Positions 1 to 5,147 of a DNA stretch of 5,577 nt are shown in pieces; position 1 is the stretch's first letter; each line of letters starts with the position of its first letter. The notes below the pieces were generated by a model. That model was not told the origin of the DNA and ran no database searches. It saw nothing but the letters and a program-made list of their open reading frames with translations. This DNA is from an uncultured Angelakisella sp. Its GTDB lineage: Bacteria > Bacillota > Clostridia > Oscillospirales > Ruminococcaceae. Made by a program: the position numbers and the translations under genes. The DNA lies in assembly GCA_904420255.1 (NCBI GenBank), contig CAJFUT010000289.1, positions 1-5,577 on the forward strand, read 5' to 3'.

Positions 1-450
1 GGACAGGGGCAGCGCCAGGCCCATGAGGAGCAGATAGGCCAGGGCGTAATCCGCGCCGCCAAAGACCGGGCCGGCGAGGGCCATGGTGATGGGGAACCAG
101 GCCAGCATCGTGACGCCCAGGGCCAGCGCCGCCGCCAGAATCAGGGCCAGCAGCCGCGCCAGGGCCATGTCCAGGGGGGAAACCGCCGCTTCCACCAGGG
201 CGTCCGCCCGGCAGCGTCCGGCCCGGTCCAGCTCGAACACCGTCAGCAGGCCCAACAGGATGCCGCCCGCCGCGCCGCCGGCTATGGCGGGATTGGCCAG
301 ATAGGCGGAAAGCACGGTGCCGGCGGCAGCCGGCTTGTAGAGGATCAGCCCCGCCGCCGGGGAAGCGGCCGTCAGGAGGATCACAAGCCAGACCCGGCGG
401 CTTCGGAGCAGCCGCCCCAATTCCAAGGGAAAGAGCCGTATCGTATTCAT
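1..450 (-). CDS. ABC-2-type transporter permease, C-terminus cut off by the window edge
   Basis: This is the membrane subunit of an ABC exporter and the partner of the ATPase encoded just upstream. Only the first 150 codons are present; the frame stays open to base 1. The protein begins MNTIRLFPLELGRLLRSRR, a short amphipathic, positively charged cytoplasmic start typical of ABC-2 permeases. Hydrophobic segments follow at about residues 20-40, 53-73, 95-121 and 133-150. Between the second and third lies a charged loop with the string FELDRAGRCRADALVEAAVS, the kind of cytoplasmic loop found in this superfamily. The ATG overlaps the ATPase stop codon as ATGA, and GGGAGG lies 7 nt upstream inside the ATPase gene, so the two are translationally coupled. 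Family assignment rests on hydropathy and context; the substrate cannot be read from the fragment. Confidence 0.8.
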   Translation of the reverse strand, partial: MNTIRLFPLELGRLLRSRRVWLVILLTAASPAAGLILYKPAAAGTVLSAYLANPAIAGGAAGGILLGLLTVFELDRAGRCRADALVEAAVSPLDMALARLLALILAAALALGVTMLAWFPITMALAGPVFGGADYALAYLLLMGLALPLS

Positions 451-1307
451 TGCGCCGCCTCCCTGGAGATGAGGTAGAGGTAAGCGTCCTCCAGGGAGGG
501 CTCCGCCTGCCGGGCGCGGGCCGGGAGCCGGTTCCCCACCGCCCGGCAGCGGATACCCCGGCTGGTGTTGACCCGGGCGGTGATGCGGAGGCCCGGTTCC
601 GGGGCCGCCTCCCCCTCCCAGAAGGTCCCCACATGGCCCTCGGCGGCCTGGATGAGCTGTTCCGGCGTCCCGGAGAACAGAATCCGCCCGTGGTTGATGA
701 CCACGATCCGGCCGCACACCGACTGGACGTCCTCGATGATATGGGTGCTGAGGAGCACCAGCCGGTCCTGGGCCCTCCGGGAGAAGAGGTTGCGGAAGTG
801 GATGCGCTCCTCCGGGTCCAGCCCCACCGTGGGTTCGTCCAGGATGAGGAAGGGGGGATCCCCAAGAAGGGCCTGGGCGATCCCCACCCGCTGGCGCTGG
901 CCGCCGGAGAGGGTGCGGATTCCGGCCCTTGCCTTCTCCTCCAGGTTCACCGCCCGGACCGCCTCCCGGACGGCGGCCCCGGCATTCCCAAGCCCCTTGA
1001 GGGCGGCCATGTATTCCAGGAACTGGGTCACGGTCAGTTCGTCAAAGAGGCCGAAATCCTGGGGAAGATAGCCCAGCCGGGCCTTCAGCATCCGCTCCCC
1101 CCGGGGCAGGGGAACCCCGTCCGCCAGGACGCGCCCCTCTGTGGGCAGCAGGGCGGCCGCCAGCAGCTTGATCAGGGTGGATTTGCCCGCGCCGTTGGGC
1201 CCCAGGAGGCCGGTGAGGCTGGGGGATTTCAGGTCCAGGTTCAGCCCCCTTAACGCCTGCTTCCCGTTGGGGTAGGTCATGCTGACGTTTTGAATGTTGA
1301 TCTCCAT
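447..1307 (-). CDS. ABC transporter ATP-binding protein (exporter type)
   Basis: This cytoplasmic ATPase powers the adjacent permease. All nucleotide-binding motifs are intact in its 286 residues: Walker A GPNGAGKST at 36-44, Q-loop Gln83 in YLPQDFG, signature LSGGQRQR at 133-140, Walker B FLILDEP at 153-159 with catalytic Glu158, D-loop GLD at 162-164, and switch His189 in LLSTHIIED. The layout and the STHI(I/M)E(D/E) switch resemble the drug, bacitracin and sodium exporter branch (BcrA/CcmA/NatA-like). About 80 residues after the switch form the usual C-terminal extension (VINHGRILFSGTPEQL onward). The ATG has AAAGGA about 10 nt upstream. It is the first gene of an operon with the permease, driven by its own promoter at 1341-1349 beyond the terminator of the preceding gene. 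Substrate unknown; peptide antibiotic or ion export are plausible because a two-component system lies nearby. Confidence 0.95.
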   Translation of the reverse strand: MEINIQNVSMTYPNGKQALRGLNLDLKSPSLTGLLGPNGAGKSTLIKLLAAALLPTEGRVLADGVPLPRGERMLKARLGYLPQDFGLFDELTVTQFLEYMAALKGLGNAGAAVREAVRAVNLEEKARAGIRTLSGGQRQRVGIAQALLGDPPFLILDEPTVGLDPEERIHFRNLFSRRAQDRLVLLSTHIIEDVQSVCGRIVVINHGRILFSGTPEQLIQAAEGHVGTFWEGEAAPEPGLRITARVNTSRGIRCRAVGNRLPARARQAEPSLEDAYLYLISREAAQ

Positions 1308-1340
1308 ATTGCCTTGTTCCTTTCCGTTTGGGATGGGAAA

Positions 1341-1349
1341 AGGATACCA
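1341..1349 (-). promoter_or_regulatory. Extended -10 promoter of the ABC exporter operon
   Basis: Read on the minus strand, TGG-TATCCT forms an extended -10 (TGN plus a hexamer matching 5 of 6 consensus bases). At a 17-nt spacing the -35 position reads AAGTCC, which is no match, so the promoter probably needs an activator. Transcription would start near 1334, leaving a leader of about 27 nt before the ATPase start codon. The same layout is found before the response regulator gene at 4375-4383. Confidence 0.6.
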
Positions 1350-1350
1350 G

Positions 1351-1394
1351 GGCCGTATGGAGCGGACTTGGAGAAAATATGTGTTTTTGATGGA
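1351..1394 (-). promoter_or_regulatory. Four 11-bp-phased half-sites, probable response-regulator operator
   Basis: On the minus strand this block divides into four 11-mers: TCCATCAAAAA, CACATATTTTC, TCCAAGTCCGC and TCCATACGGCC. Three start with TCCA; the second reads CACA. The last 11-mer ends exactly 4 nt before the -10 hexamer. The spacing matches one helical turn per site, as used by OmpR/PhoB-type dimers on direct repeats. TTTCTCCA occurs twice here (1391-1398 and 1369-1376) and once upstream of the response regulator gene (4403-4410). Binding by the neighbouring regulator is inferred from this shared architecture. Confidence 0.6.
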
Positions 1395-1395
1395 G

Positions 1396-1436
1396 AAAGG
1401 AAAAGGCCGCGGGCCCTGTCGGGGGCCTGCGGCCTT
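1396..1436 (-). terminator. Rho-independent terminator of the CPBP-like gene
   Basis: On the minus strand the arms are AAGGCCGCAGGCCC and GGGCCCGCGGCCTT (1423-1436 and 1403-1416). They pair over 13 of 14 positions with one A-C mismatch and a 6-nt loop (1417-1422). TTTTCCTTT follows. The hairpin starts 3 nt after the TAA of the CPBP-like gene and ends just before the ABC operon's operator, so it separates the two transcription units. Confidence 0.85.
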
Positions 1437-1439
1437 CGC

Positions 1440-2102
1440 TTACAGAATAAACGCCAGCGCCATAGCCGTGTAGGAATACCCGGCGTTTCGTCCCAGCAGC
1501 AGATAGATGCCGCCGTAGAGCAGCGAAAAGGCCATGGTCCCGAGGCCGGCCTGCAGGCTGCCTTTGCTCAGGATATGGACCGCGCCCCAGGTGCAGCACA
1601 GCAGAAGGCCGCCGAAGGGGATGGGACTTTGGCGGCCCAGCAGGCCCTCGGCGAAGGCCTGCCCGAAGGCCACGATCAGCAGAACCAGCCCAACCTCAAA
1701 AAGGTAATAGAGGTACTGGAAGAAGAAAAGCGCCCAGCCCTTTTCCTCCAGCTCGCCGAGGATTTTCAAGGTGCCCCAGTCCAGGGCGTTCAGGGCCACG
1801 CACACCCCGGCCAGCGCGGCGGCGCCCAGGATACCGGCCGGTTCCGGCCTGCCGGAAGGCGCCGGGTTGAAGCGGAGCTTTTTCCTGGAAAAATAAATCA
1901 GCAGGGCGGCGGCAGCGCCCCAGCAGAAGCAGGTCAGCAGCCAGTGGGCGATTTGCTCGGCGCCGGTGTATTCCCCGAGGCTCTTGTGCCCCATCCAAAG
2001 CGGCTCCACGAGTCCGGCCAGCAGCAATTCCAGCCCAAGGCCCCCGAAGGCGTAAAGGGCGTACCAGAGATAATCCCAGGCTTGTTTTTTCCCAGCTTCC
2101 AT
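1440..2102 (-). CDS. CPBP/Abi-like integral membrane protein with degenerate protease motifs
   Basis: This is a 220-residue protein with hydrophobic segments at about 11-32, 52-71, 88-106, 124-149, 161-178 and 186-204. Its C-terminal half resembles the CPBP (CAAX protease and bacteriocin-processing, Abi) family. EGLLGR at 152-157 sits where the family has EExxxR, with the second Glu replaced by Gly. WGAVH at 172-176 matches FxxxH. GRNAGYSYTAMALAF aligns with the usual 'RTGSLWAPILLH' stretch but has Phe218 where the third motif has His, and the protein stops two residues later. Catalysis is therefore doubtful. CPBP proteins often serve in bacteriocin immunity or envelope processing, which fits the neighbouring sensor and exporter. 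I chose the ATG at 2102 because GGGAGGT lies 9-10 nt upstream; an in-frame ATG at 2156 lacks such a site. It has its own promoter and terminator. Family call moderate; function unknown. Confidence 0.75.
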   Translation of the reverse strand: MEAGKKQAWDYLWYALYAFGGLGLELLLAGLVEPLWMGHKSLGEYTGAEQIAHWLLTCFCWGAAAALLIYFSRKKLRFNPAPSGRPEPAGILGAAALAGVCVALNALDWGTLKILGELEEKGWALFFFQYLYYLFEVGLVLLIVAFGQAFAEGLLGRQSPIPFGGLLLCCTWGAVHILSKGSLQAGLGTMAFSLLYGGIYLLLGRNAGYSYTAMALAFIL

Positions 2103-2157
2103 GGGGTCAGGACCTCCCTTTCGGTTCTTTTCAAAACTGCCGCCTTCCGCGGGCAAA

Positions 2158-2171
2158 GGCAGCCGGCTGCC
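2158..2171. repeat. Perfect 14-bp palindrome at the CPBP-like gene's predicted transcript start
   Basis: GGCAGCCGGCTGCC equals its own reverse complement. It begins about 7 nt downstream of the -10 box at 2178-2183, covering roughly +1 to +14 of the predicted transcript. It could be an operator, a compact leader hairpin (5-bp stem with a CCGG loop), or a weak end signal for the kinase transcript, since TTTG follows on the minus strand. The sequence alone does not decide. Confidence 0.45.
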
Positions 2172-2177
2172 GGCACA

Positions 2178-2206
2178 ATTTTACCCCATCGGGAAGGAAA
2201 AGTCCA
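2178..2206 (-). promoter_or_regulatory. Candidate promoter of the CPBP-like gene
   Basis: On the minus strand TGGACT (4 of 6 to TTGACA) lies 17 nt before TAAAAT (5 of 6 to TATAAT), inside the 114-nt gap after the kinase stop codon. The transcript would start near 2171 with a leader of roughly 70 nt. Unlike the two TYCA promoters, it has a passable -35 and no 11-bp TYCA repeats, so it is probably controlled differently. Confidence 0.5.
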
Positions 2207-2216
2207 TATCCTTCCG

Positions 2217-3710
2217 TCAGGCGGGAAAAACCGCCGCCGCCCTGACCCCGTCGGCGGTATTCTCAATGGTGCATTCCGCCCCGTGGCGGTCCAGGATCAT
2301 CTTCACCAGGTAGAGCCCCAGGCCGCTGCCCCCGGTGGCGCGGCTCCGGGAGCCATCCTCCCGGTAGAAGGCCTCAAAGAGATGGGGCAGGGCCTCCTCC
2401 CTGATGCGCGCGCCGGTGTTCTCCACCGTCAGGGCGGGGCGGCCCTCCCGCAGCCCGCACCACACCCGGATTTCCGCGCCGGCGGGGGAGTAGAGGGAGG
2501 CGTTGGAAAGGAGGTTCCCCACCGCCCTCCCCAGCAGGGAGGGGTCCCCGGTGACGGCGGTCCCCGGCGCCAGTTCCTTCACCAGCCGCTGGCCCCGCTG
2601 CTCCAGCAGCCCGGCGTCCAGGGCCAGCTGCCGCTCCACCAGGGCGGACAGGTCCAGGGGCTCCCGCCTGGCGGCCGCGGAACCGGCCTCCATCCGGGAA
2701 AGGGCCAGCATTTCCCGGATCAGGCCCTCCATCCGGCCTACCGTCTGGAGGGAGCGGAGCAGGTATTTGTCCCGGTCCCGGTAAACCCCCACCCCCTCCA
2801 GCATCCCGGCAAGCTGCCCCTTCAGGATGGTCACCGGCGTTTTCAGCTCGTGGGAGGCGGCGGAGAAAAAGGCTGCCCGCCGGCGGTCCAGCTTCCGCTC
2901 CCGCTCCACCTCCCCCCGCAGGGCCAGGTTGGCGGCCTCCAGCCCGGCCAGGGCGGCGGAGAGCCGCCGGGCCATTTCATCCAGGCTCCGGCCCAGCTTC
3001 CCGATCTCGTCCCGGCGCCGTTCCCCGCATTCCCAGCCAAAGTCCAGCTCCGCCATCCGCCCGGCGATGCCGCTGAGGCGCACAATGGGCCGGGTAATGT
3101 AGCGGGAGTAGGCCAGGGCGCACAGCAGGGAGAAGGCCAGCAACGCCAGCAGCAGCCAGGGGGCCATTTGGGCCAGGGCCCGCACCGCCAGGTTCTCCGC
3201 CTCCATCCGGGGGGTGACCAAAAGGGAATAGGCCCCCTCCCGGTCGGCAAAGCGCACCTCCGCGGTGATGGCCGCCCCCTCGGACAAGGTCACCGTCACC
3301 GCGCCCCCGTCCGCCGCCCCATCCCGCTCCCAGGTGAGGGAGGAGCCGTCCCCCGCCCCGCCGCCGGATACGGTGACCGCCGTGGAAGCATCCTCATAGA
3401 CGGGCTGGGCGGCCAGCTGGGAATCGGTGCCGGCGATCTGCCCATCCGGCCCCACCAGCATGGCCGCCGCCCCGGAGGCGCGGATGAATTCGTCCAGCAG
3501 CGGCCCGCAGTCCTCAAAGGCGGTGCCTGCCAGCCGCTCCGCCAGGGCGTCCGCCTGCCGGGCCAGGTCGTCGTTGACCACGGCGGTGTAGGTGAGGGGG
3601 GTGGCCCAGGCGATGAGGCCGAAGGTGACCGCCCCGGCCCCCAGGAGGATCAGGAGGGTGAGGAGAAAGATCCGGGCCGTCAGGCTTTCAGTCAGCTTCC
3701 TTCGCGGCAC
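2217..3710 (-). CDS. Membrane sensor histidine kinase (HAMP, HisKA, HATPase)
   Basis: This 497-residue kinase detects an outside signal and phosphorylates the response regulator encoded just upstream. Transmembrane helix 1 is at about 13-36 and helix 2 at about 183-202. Between them is an extracytoplasmic sensor region of about 145 residues, Ala/Gly-rich and not recognised. A HAMP domain follows (205-258, with Pro208 and RDEIGKLGRSLDEMA). The dimerisation domain carries the H-box FSAASHELKTP with phospho-acceptor His287. The ATPase domain shows N-box VGNLLSNAS (Asn399, Asn403), G1 VENTGARI (429-436), F-box LFEAFYRE (444-451) and G2 GGSGLGL (460-466). G1 has Glu-Asn-Thr-Gly instead of Asp-x-Gly, a variant I believe also occurs in related kinases, so activity is expected. 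The start is GTG, overlapping the regulator's end by 23 bp, with GAGGGGGGTG about 7 nt upstream; the overlap indicates cotranscription and coupling. Confidence 0.95.
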   Translation of the reverse strand: MPRRKLTESLTARIFLLTLLILLGAGAVTFGLIAWATPLTYTAVVNDDLARQADALAERLAGTAFEDCGPLLDEFIRASGAAAMLVGPDGQIAGTDSQLAAQPVYEDASTAVTVSGGGAGDGSSLTWERDGAADGGAVTVTLSEGAAITAEVRFADREGAYSLLVTPRMEAENLAVRALAQMAPWLLLALLAFSLLCALAYSRYITRPIVRLSGIAGRMAELDFGWECGERRRDEIGKLGRSLDEMARRLSAALAGLEAANLALRGEVERERKLDRRRAAFFSAASHELKTPVTILKGQLAGMLEGVGVYRDRDKYLLRSLQTVGRMEGLIREMLALSRMEAGSAAARREPLDLSALVERQLALDAGLLEQRGQRLVKELAPGTAVTGDPSLLGRAVGNLLSNASLYSPAGAEIRVWCGLREGRPALTVENTGARIREEALPHLFEAFYREDGSRSRATGGSGLGLYLVKMILDRHGAECTIENTADGVRAAAVFPA

Positions 3711-4356
3711 GGTAGCCCACCCCCCTCACCGTTTCGATATAATCCCGCCCCAGCTTGTGGCGGAGGTTTTTGATGTGGCTGTCCACCACCCGCTCGTCCC
3801 CGTAGAAATCGTAGCCCCAGAGCTTTGCCAGCAGCATCTCCCGGGTGAACACCCGCCCCGGCGAGGAGAGAAAGGCGCGGAGCAGCTCGAATTCCCGGGC
3901 GGTCAGCTCCAGAGGGCGGCCCGCCAGGAGGGCCTCCCGGGCGTCCAGGTCCATCACCAGGTCCCGGTAGCGCAGGCGGGCCTCCTCGGGGCTTCCGCCG
4001 CCCCGGCGGAGGATCACCCGGATTTTTTCCAGCAGAACGGGCATGGAGAAAGGCTTGGTCACATAGTCGTCGATGTCCAGGCCGAAGCCCCGGAGCTGCT
4101 GTTCCTCCCCGTCCAGGGCGGTGAGCATCAGGATGGGCACCTGGGACTGCCGGCGGATCAGCTCGCAGACCCCGAAGCCGTCGATTTTGGGCAGCAGGAT
4201 ATCCAGCAGCACCAGGTCGAAGGGCCGGGCCTGGAAGAGAGCCAGGGCCGTTACGCCGTCCCCGGCGGCGGCGGTTTCGTATCCGGCGTCCTGGAGATAG
4301 GCGCAGAGCAGCTCCTGAATGTCCGGCTCGTCCTCCACAATGAGGATTTTCTTCAT
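3688..4356 (-). CDS. OmpR/PhoB-family response regulator
   Basis: This is a DNA-binding response regulator of 222 residues, the usual length for the family. The receiver domain (1-118) has the acidic pair Glu8/Asp9, phospho-acceptor Asp52 in LVLLDILLP, Thr79 and Lys101 in TKPF. A winged-helix domain (about 128-218) contains LTAREFELLRAFLSSPGRVFTRE, the recognition-helix region ERVVDSHIKNLRHKL and the wing IETVRGVGYR, all typical of OmpR/PhoB proteins. I placed the start at the ATG (MKKILIVEDE) because AGGGTGAT ends 5 nt before it. A TTG two codons earlier would have almost no spacing. It is the first gene of an operon with the kinase. Its promoter carries three 11-bp-phased half-sites, so positive autoregulation is likely. 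The ABC operon promoter has the same layout and is the probable target. Confidence 0.96.
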   Translation of the reverse strand: MKKILIVEDEPDIQELLCAYLQDAGYETAAAGDGVTALALFQARPFDLVLLDILLPKIDGFGVCELIRRQSQVPILMLTALDGEEQQLRGFGLDIDDYVTKPFSMPVLLEKIRVILRRGGGSPEEARLRYRDLVMDLDAREALLAGRPLELTAREFELLRAFLSSPGRVFTREMLLAKLWGYDFYGDERVVDSHIKNLRHKLGRDYIETVRGVGYRAAKEAD

Positions 4357-4374
4357 AAGCAATCACCCTGGGGG

Positions 4375-4383
4375 AGTATAGCA
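4375..4383 (-). promoter_or_regulatory. Extended -10 promoter of the two-component operon
   Basis: On the minus strand TGC-TATACT is an extended -10 with a 5 of 6 hexamer. The -35 position at 17-nt spacing reads ACGATA, a poor match. Transcription would start near 4368, giving a leader of only about 12 nt that holds the AGGGTGAT ribosome site. Confidence 0.7.
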
Positions 4384-4384
4384 C

Positions 4385-4417
4385 AGAATTATGAAGTTAT
4401 CGTGGAGAAATTCTGAA
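4385..4417 (-). promoter_or_regulatory. Three 11-bp-phased half-sites, probable autoregulatory operator
   Basis: On the minus strand the block reads TTCAGAATTTC, TCCACGATAAC and TTCATAATTCT, three 11-mers sharing T-Y-C-A at their starts and A-T at positions 7-8. The outer two match at TTCANAATT, 22 bp apart. The last ends 4 nt before the -10 hexamer, so the sites cover about -17 to -49 and replace the missing -35 box. This is the position of a class II activator. An inverted repeat CAGAATT/AATTCTG (4384-4390, 4409-4415) overlaps the block and is an alternative reading. Confidence 0.65.
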
Positions 4418-4423
4418 TGGCGG

Positions 4424-4461
4424 AAAAAGACCGCCGGTGGAATCCGTGGTCCGCCGGCGGT
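4424..4461 (-). terminator. Rho-independent terminator of the HxlR-family gene
   Basis: On the minus strand, ACCGCCGG (4454-4461) pairs perfectly with CCGGCGGT (4430-4437) across a 16-nt loop, followed by CTTTTT. It lies 17 nt after the HxlR-family stop codon and just before the two-component operator, so it insulates that promoter from readthrough. Confidence 0.8.
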
Positions 4462-4478
4462 TTATAGGGCTTATGGGT

Positions 4479-4805
4479 TTATGCGTTTTGAGCCTTGTAG
4501 CTTTCCCCCCAGTTCCACATGGCGTCCAGGATGGGTTTCAGGCTGCGGCCCAGGTCGGTGAGGCTGTATTCCACCCGGGGAGGCACCTCGGCGTAAACCT
4601 TCCGGTTCACCAGGCCCTGCTCCTCCATCTCCCGCAGCTGGGCGGTGAGCACCTTCTGGGAAACGCTGCCGATGGATTTTTTCAGCTCTCCAAAGCGTTT
4701 GGTGCCGGGCATCAGGTCCCGCAGGATCAGCACCTTCCATTTGTCCCCGATCAGCGTCAGGGTAGTTTCCACCGGGCAGGCGGGCAGCTCTTTTGCGGCA
4801 GGCAT
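4479..4805 (-). CDS. HxlR-family winged-helix transcriptional regulator
   Basis: This is a 108-residue dimeric DNA-binding protein, the family's usual size. The N-terminal signature CPVETTLTLIGDKWKVLILRD (10-30) is diagnostic. The helix-turn-helix lies around 37-66 (KRFGELKKSI, then VSQKVLTAQLREMEEQGLV), followed by a wing at 67-82 (RKVYAEVPPRVEYSLT) and a C-terminal dimer helix. Cys10 is the only cysteine and occupies the conserved 'CP' position that serves as the thiol switch in relatives such as YodB, CatR and HypR, so sensing of electrophiles or disulfide stress is plausible. The ATG has AAGGAG 9 nt upstream. The gene is divergent from a flavin-type oxidase-like gene, its most likely target, and ends in its own terminator. 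Family call strong; signal and target are inference. Confidence 0.95.
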   Translation of the reverse strand: MPAAKELPACPVETTLTLIGDKWKVLILRDLMPGTKRFGELKKSIGSVSQKVLTAQLREMEEQGLVNRKVYAEVPPRVEYSLTDLGRSLKPILDAMWNWGESYKAQNA

Positions 4806-4840
4806 GAAACATCGCTCCTTCCTTGGTTTCCAAATGGCGC

Positions 4841-4862
4841 AAGCCCTCTGAAAAGGGGGCTT
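4841..4862 (-). other. Leader hairpin in the HxlR-family transcript
   Basis: AAGCCCTC (4841-4848) pairs with GGGGGCTT (4855-4862) over 8 bp, with one T-G wobble on the plus strand (it becomes an A-C mismatch on the minus strand) and a 6-base loop. It falls within the predicted 75-nt leader, upstream of the ribosome site. T-rich sequence follows only on the plus strand, so on the minus strand it would not terminate. Confidence 0.4.
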
Positions 4863-4886
4863 TCTCCTTTTACGTCTTTACCGCCT

Positions 4887-4915
4887 ATTATAATTTCAAG
4901 GGAAGGAAAACGCAA
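4887..4915 (-). promoter_or_regulatory. Candidate promoter of the HxlR-family gene
   Basis: On the minus strand TTGCGT (3 of 6) lies 17 nt before a perfect TATAAT. Transcription would begin near 4880, about 75 nt before the ATG. The -10 is convincing; the -35 is weak. Confidence 0.55.
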
Positions 4916-4934
4916 TCTCCTTTCCTCGCTTCAG

Positions 4935-4967
4935 ACGCGGCCTTTTGGTTTCAAGGGGCCGCGTTTT
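4935..4967 (+). other. GC-rich hairpin with a short T-run, role unclear
   Basis: ACGCGGCC (4935-4942) pairs perfectly with GGCCGCGT (4957-4964) across 14 bases, and the plus strand continues as TTTT. It looks like a plus-strand terminator, but no plus-strand gene lies upstream. It may block stray transcription between the divergent genes, or end a small RNA. Confidence 0.4.
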
Positions 4968-5055
4968 CGCTGCCCTCAAAAAAATTTTTGATCCGGGGTT
5001 ATGGCCGGAAAATGGCGCAGCGGCGCAATGGTTTCCCCGGGGTAACCGTCCAATT

Positions 5056-5088
5056 GTTCCCTTTTGGTAACTACAGCACAAAAAAGTG
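5056..5088. promoter_or_regulatory. Tandem imperfect palindromes, candidate HxlR-family operator
   Basis: GTTCCCTTTTGGTAAC (5056-5071) is a GTTnCC-N4-GGnAAC inverted repeat. CACAAAAAAGTG (5077-5088) is a second, CAC-N6-GTG. Their centres are 19 bp apart, and the second ends 5 nt before the -35 box of the plus-strand promoter. HxlR itself activates from tandem sites upstream of its target promoter, so activation or repression by the adjacent regulator is plausible. Confidence 0.5.
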
Positions 5089-5093
5089 TTTAC

Positions 5094-5122
5094 TTTACAA
5101 TCGGTGATTACGGATTTATTAT
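5094..5122 (+). promoter_or_regulatory. Promoter of the flavoprotein gene
   Basis: TTTACA (5094-5099, 5 of 6) is followed after exactly 17 nt by TATTAT (5117-5122, 5 of 6). An overlapping perfect TATAAT lies at 5120-5125 but at an unfavourable 20-nt spacing. Either choice starts transcription near 5129-5132, about 55 nt before the ATG. Confidence 0.65.
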
Positions 5123-5123
5123 A

Positions 5124-5147
5124 ATCTTGCAAGATAAAAATTGCAAT
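5124..5147. repeat. Two TTGCAA-centred palindromes at the transcription start
   Basis: ATCTTGCAAGAT (5124-5135) is a perfect 12-bp palindrome and ATTGCAAT (5140-5147) a perfect 8-bp one; their centres are 14 bp apart. They overlap or directly follow the predicted start point, where a bound repressor would block transcription. Confidence 0.45.

Noticed and set aside
2103..2156. Upstream ATG at 2156 giving an 18-residue longer CPBP-like protein
   Set aside because: The extra residues are polar and not family-like, and the strong GGGAGGT site lies inside the extension, correctly spaced for the ATG at 2102.
2188..2216. GGAAGG/CCTTCC stem just after the kinase stop codon, possible terminator
   Set aside because: Six base pairs with a 12-base loop and no T-run after it on the minus strand; it also overlaps the candidate CPBP promoter.
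1290..3773. An open plus-strand frame of 827 codons opposite the kinase, CPBP-like and ATPase genes
   Set aside because: Its product is low-complexity (Pro/Gln/Gly/Arg-rich) with no recognisable domain, and it lies opposite three genes with intact motifs. GC-ending codons on the true strand suppress stops on the complementary strand, which explains its length.
4357..4362. TTG start two codons upstream for the response regulator
   Set aside because: The ribosome site AGGGTGAT would almost touch the TTG, while it is well spaced from the ATG at 4356, which also gives the classic MKKILIVEDE start.
4832..5019. AAATGGCGCA repeated at 4832-4841 and 5010-5019, possible insertion or attachment-site repeats
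   Set aside because: Ten bases only, with no integrase, transposase or terminal inverted repeats between them; the intervening DNA is ordinary promoter sequence.
5035..5042. CCCCGGGG palindrome
   Set aside because: Too short and low in complexity to call a site without conservation data.
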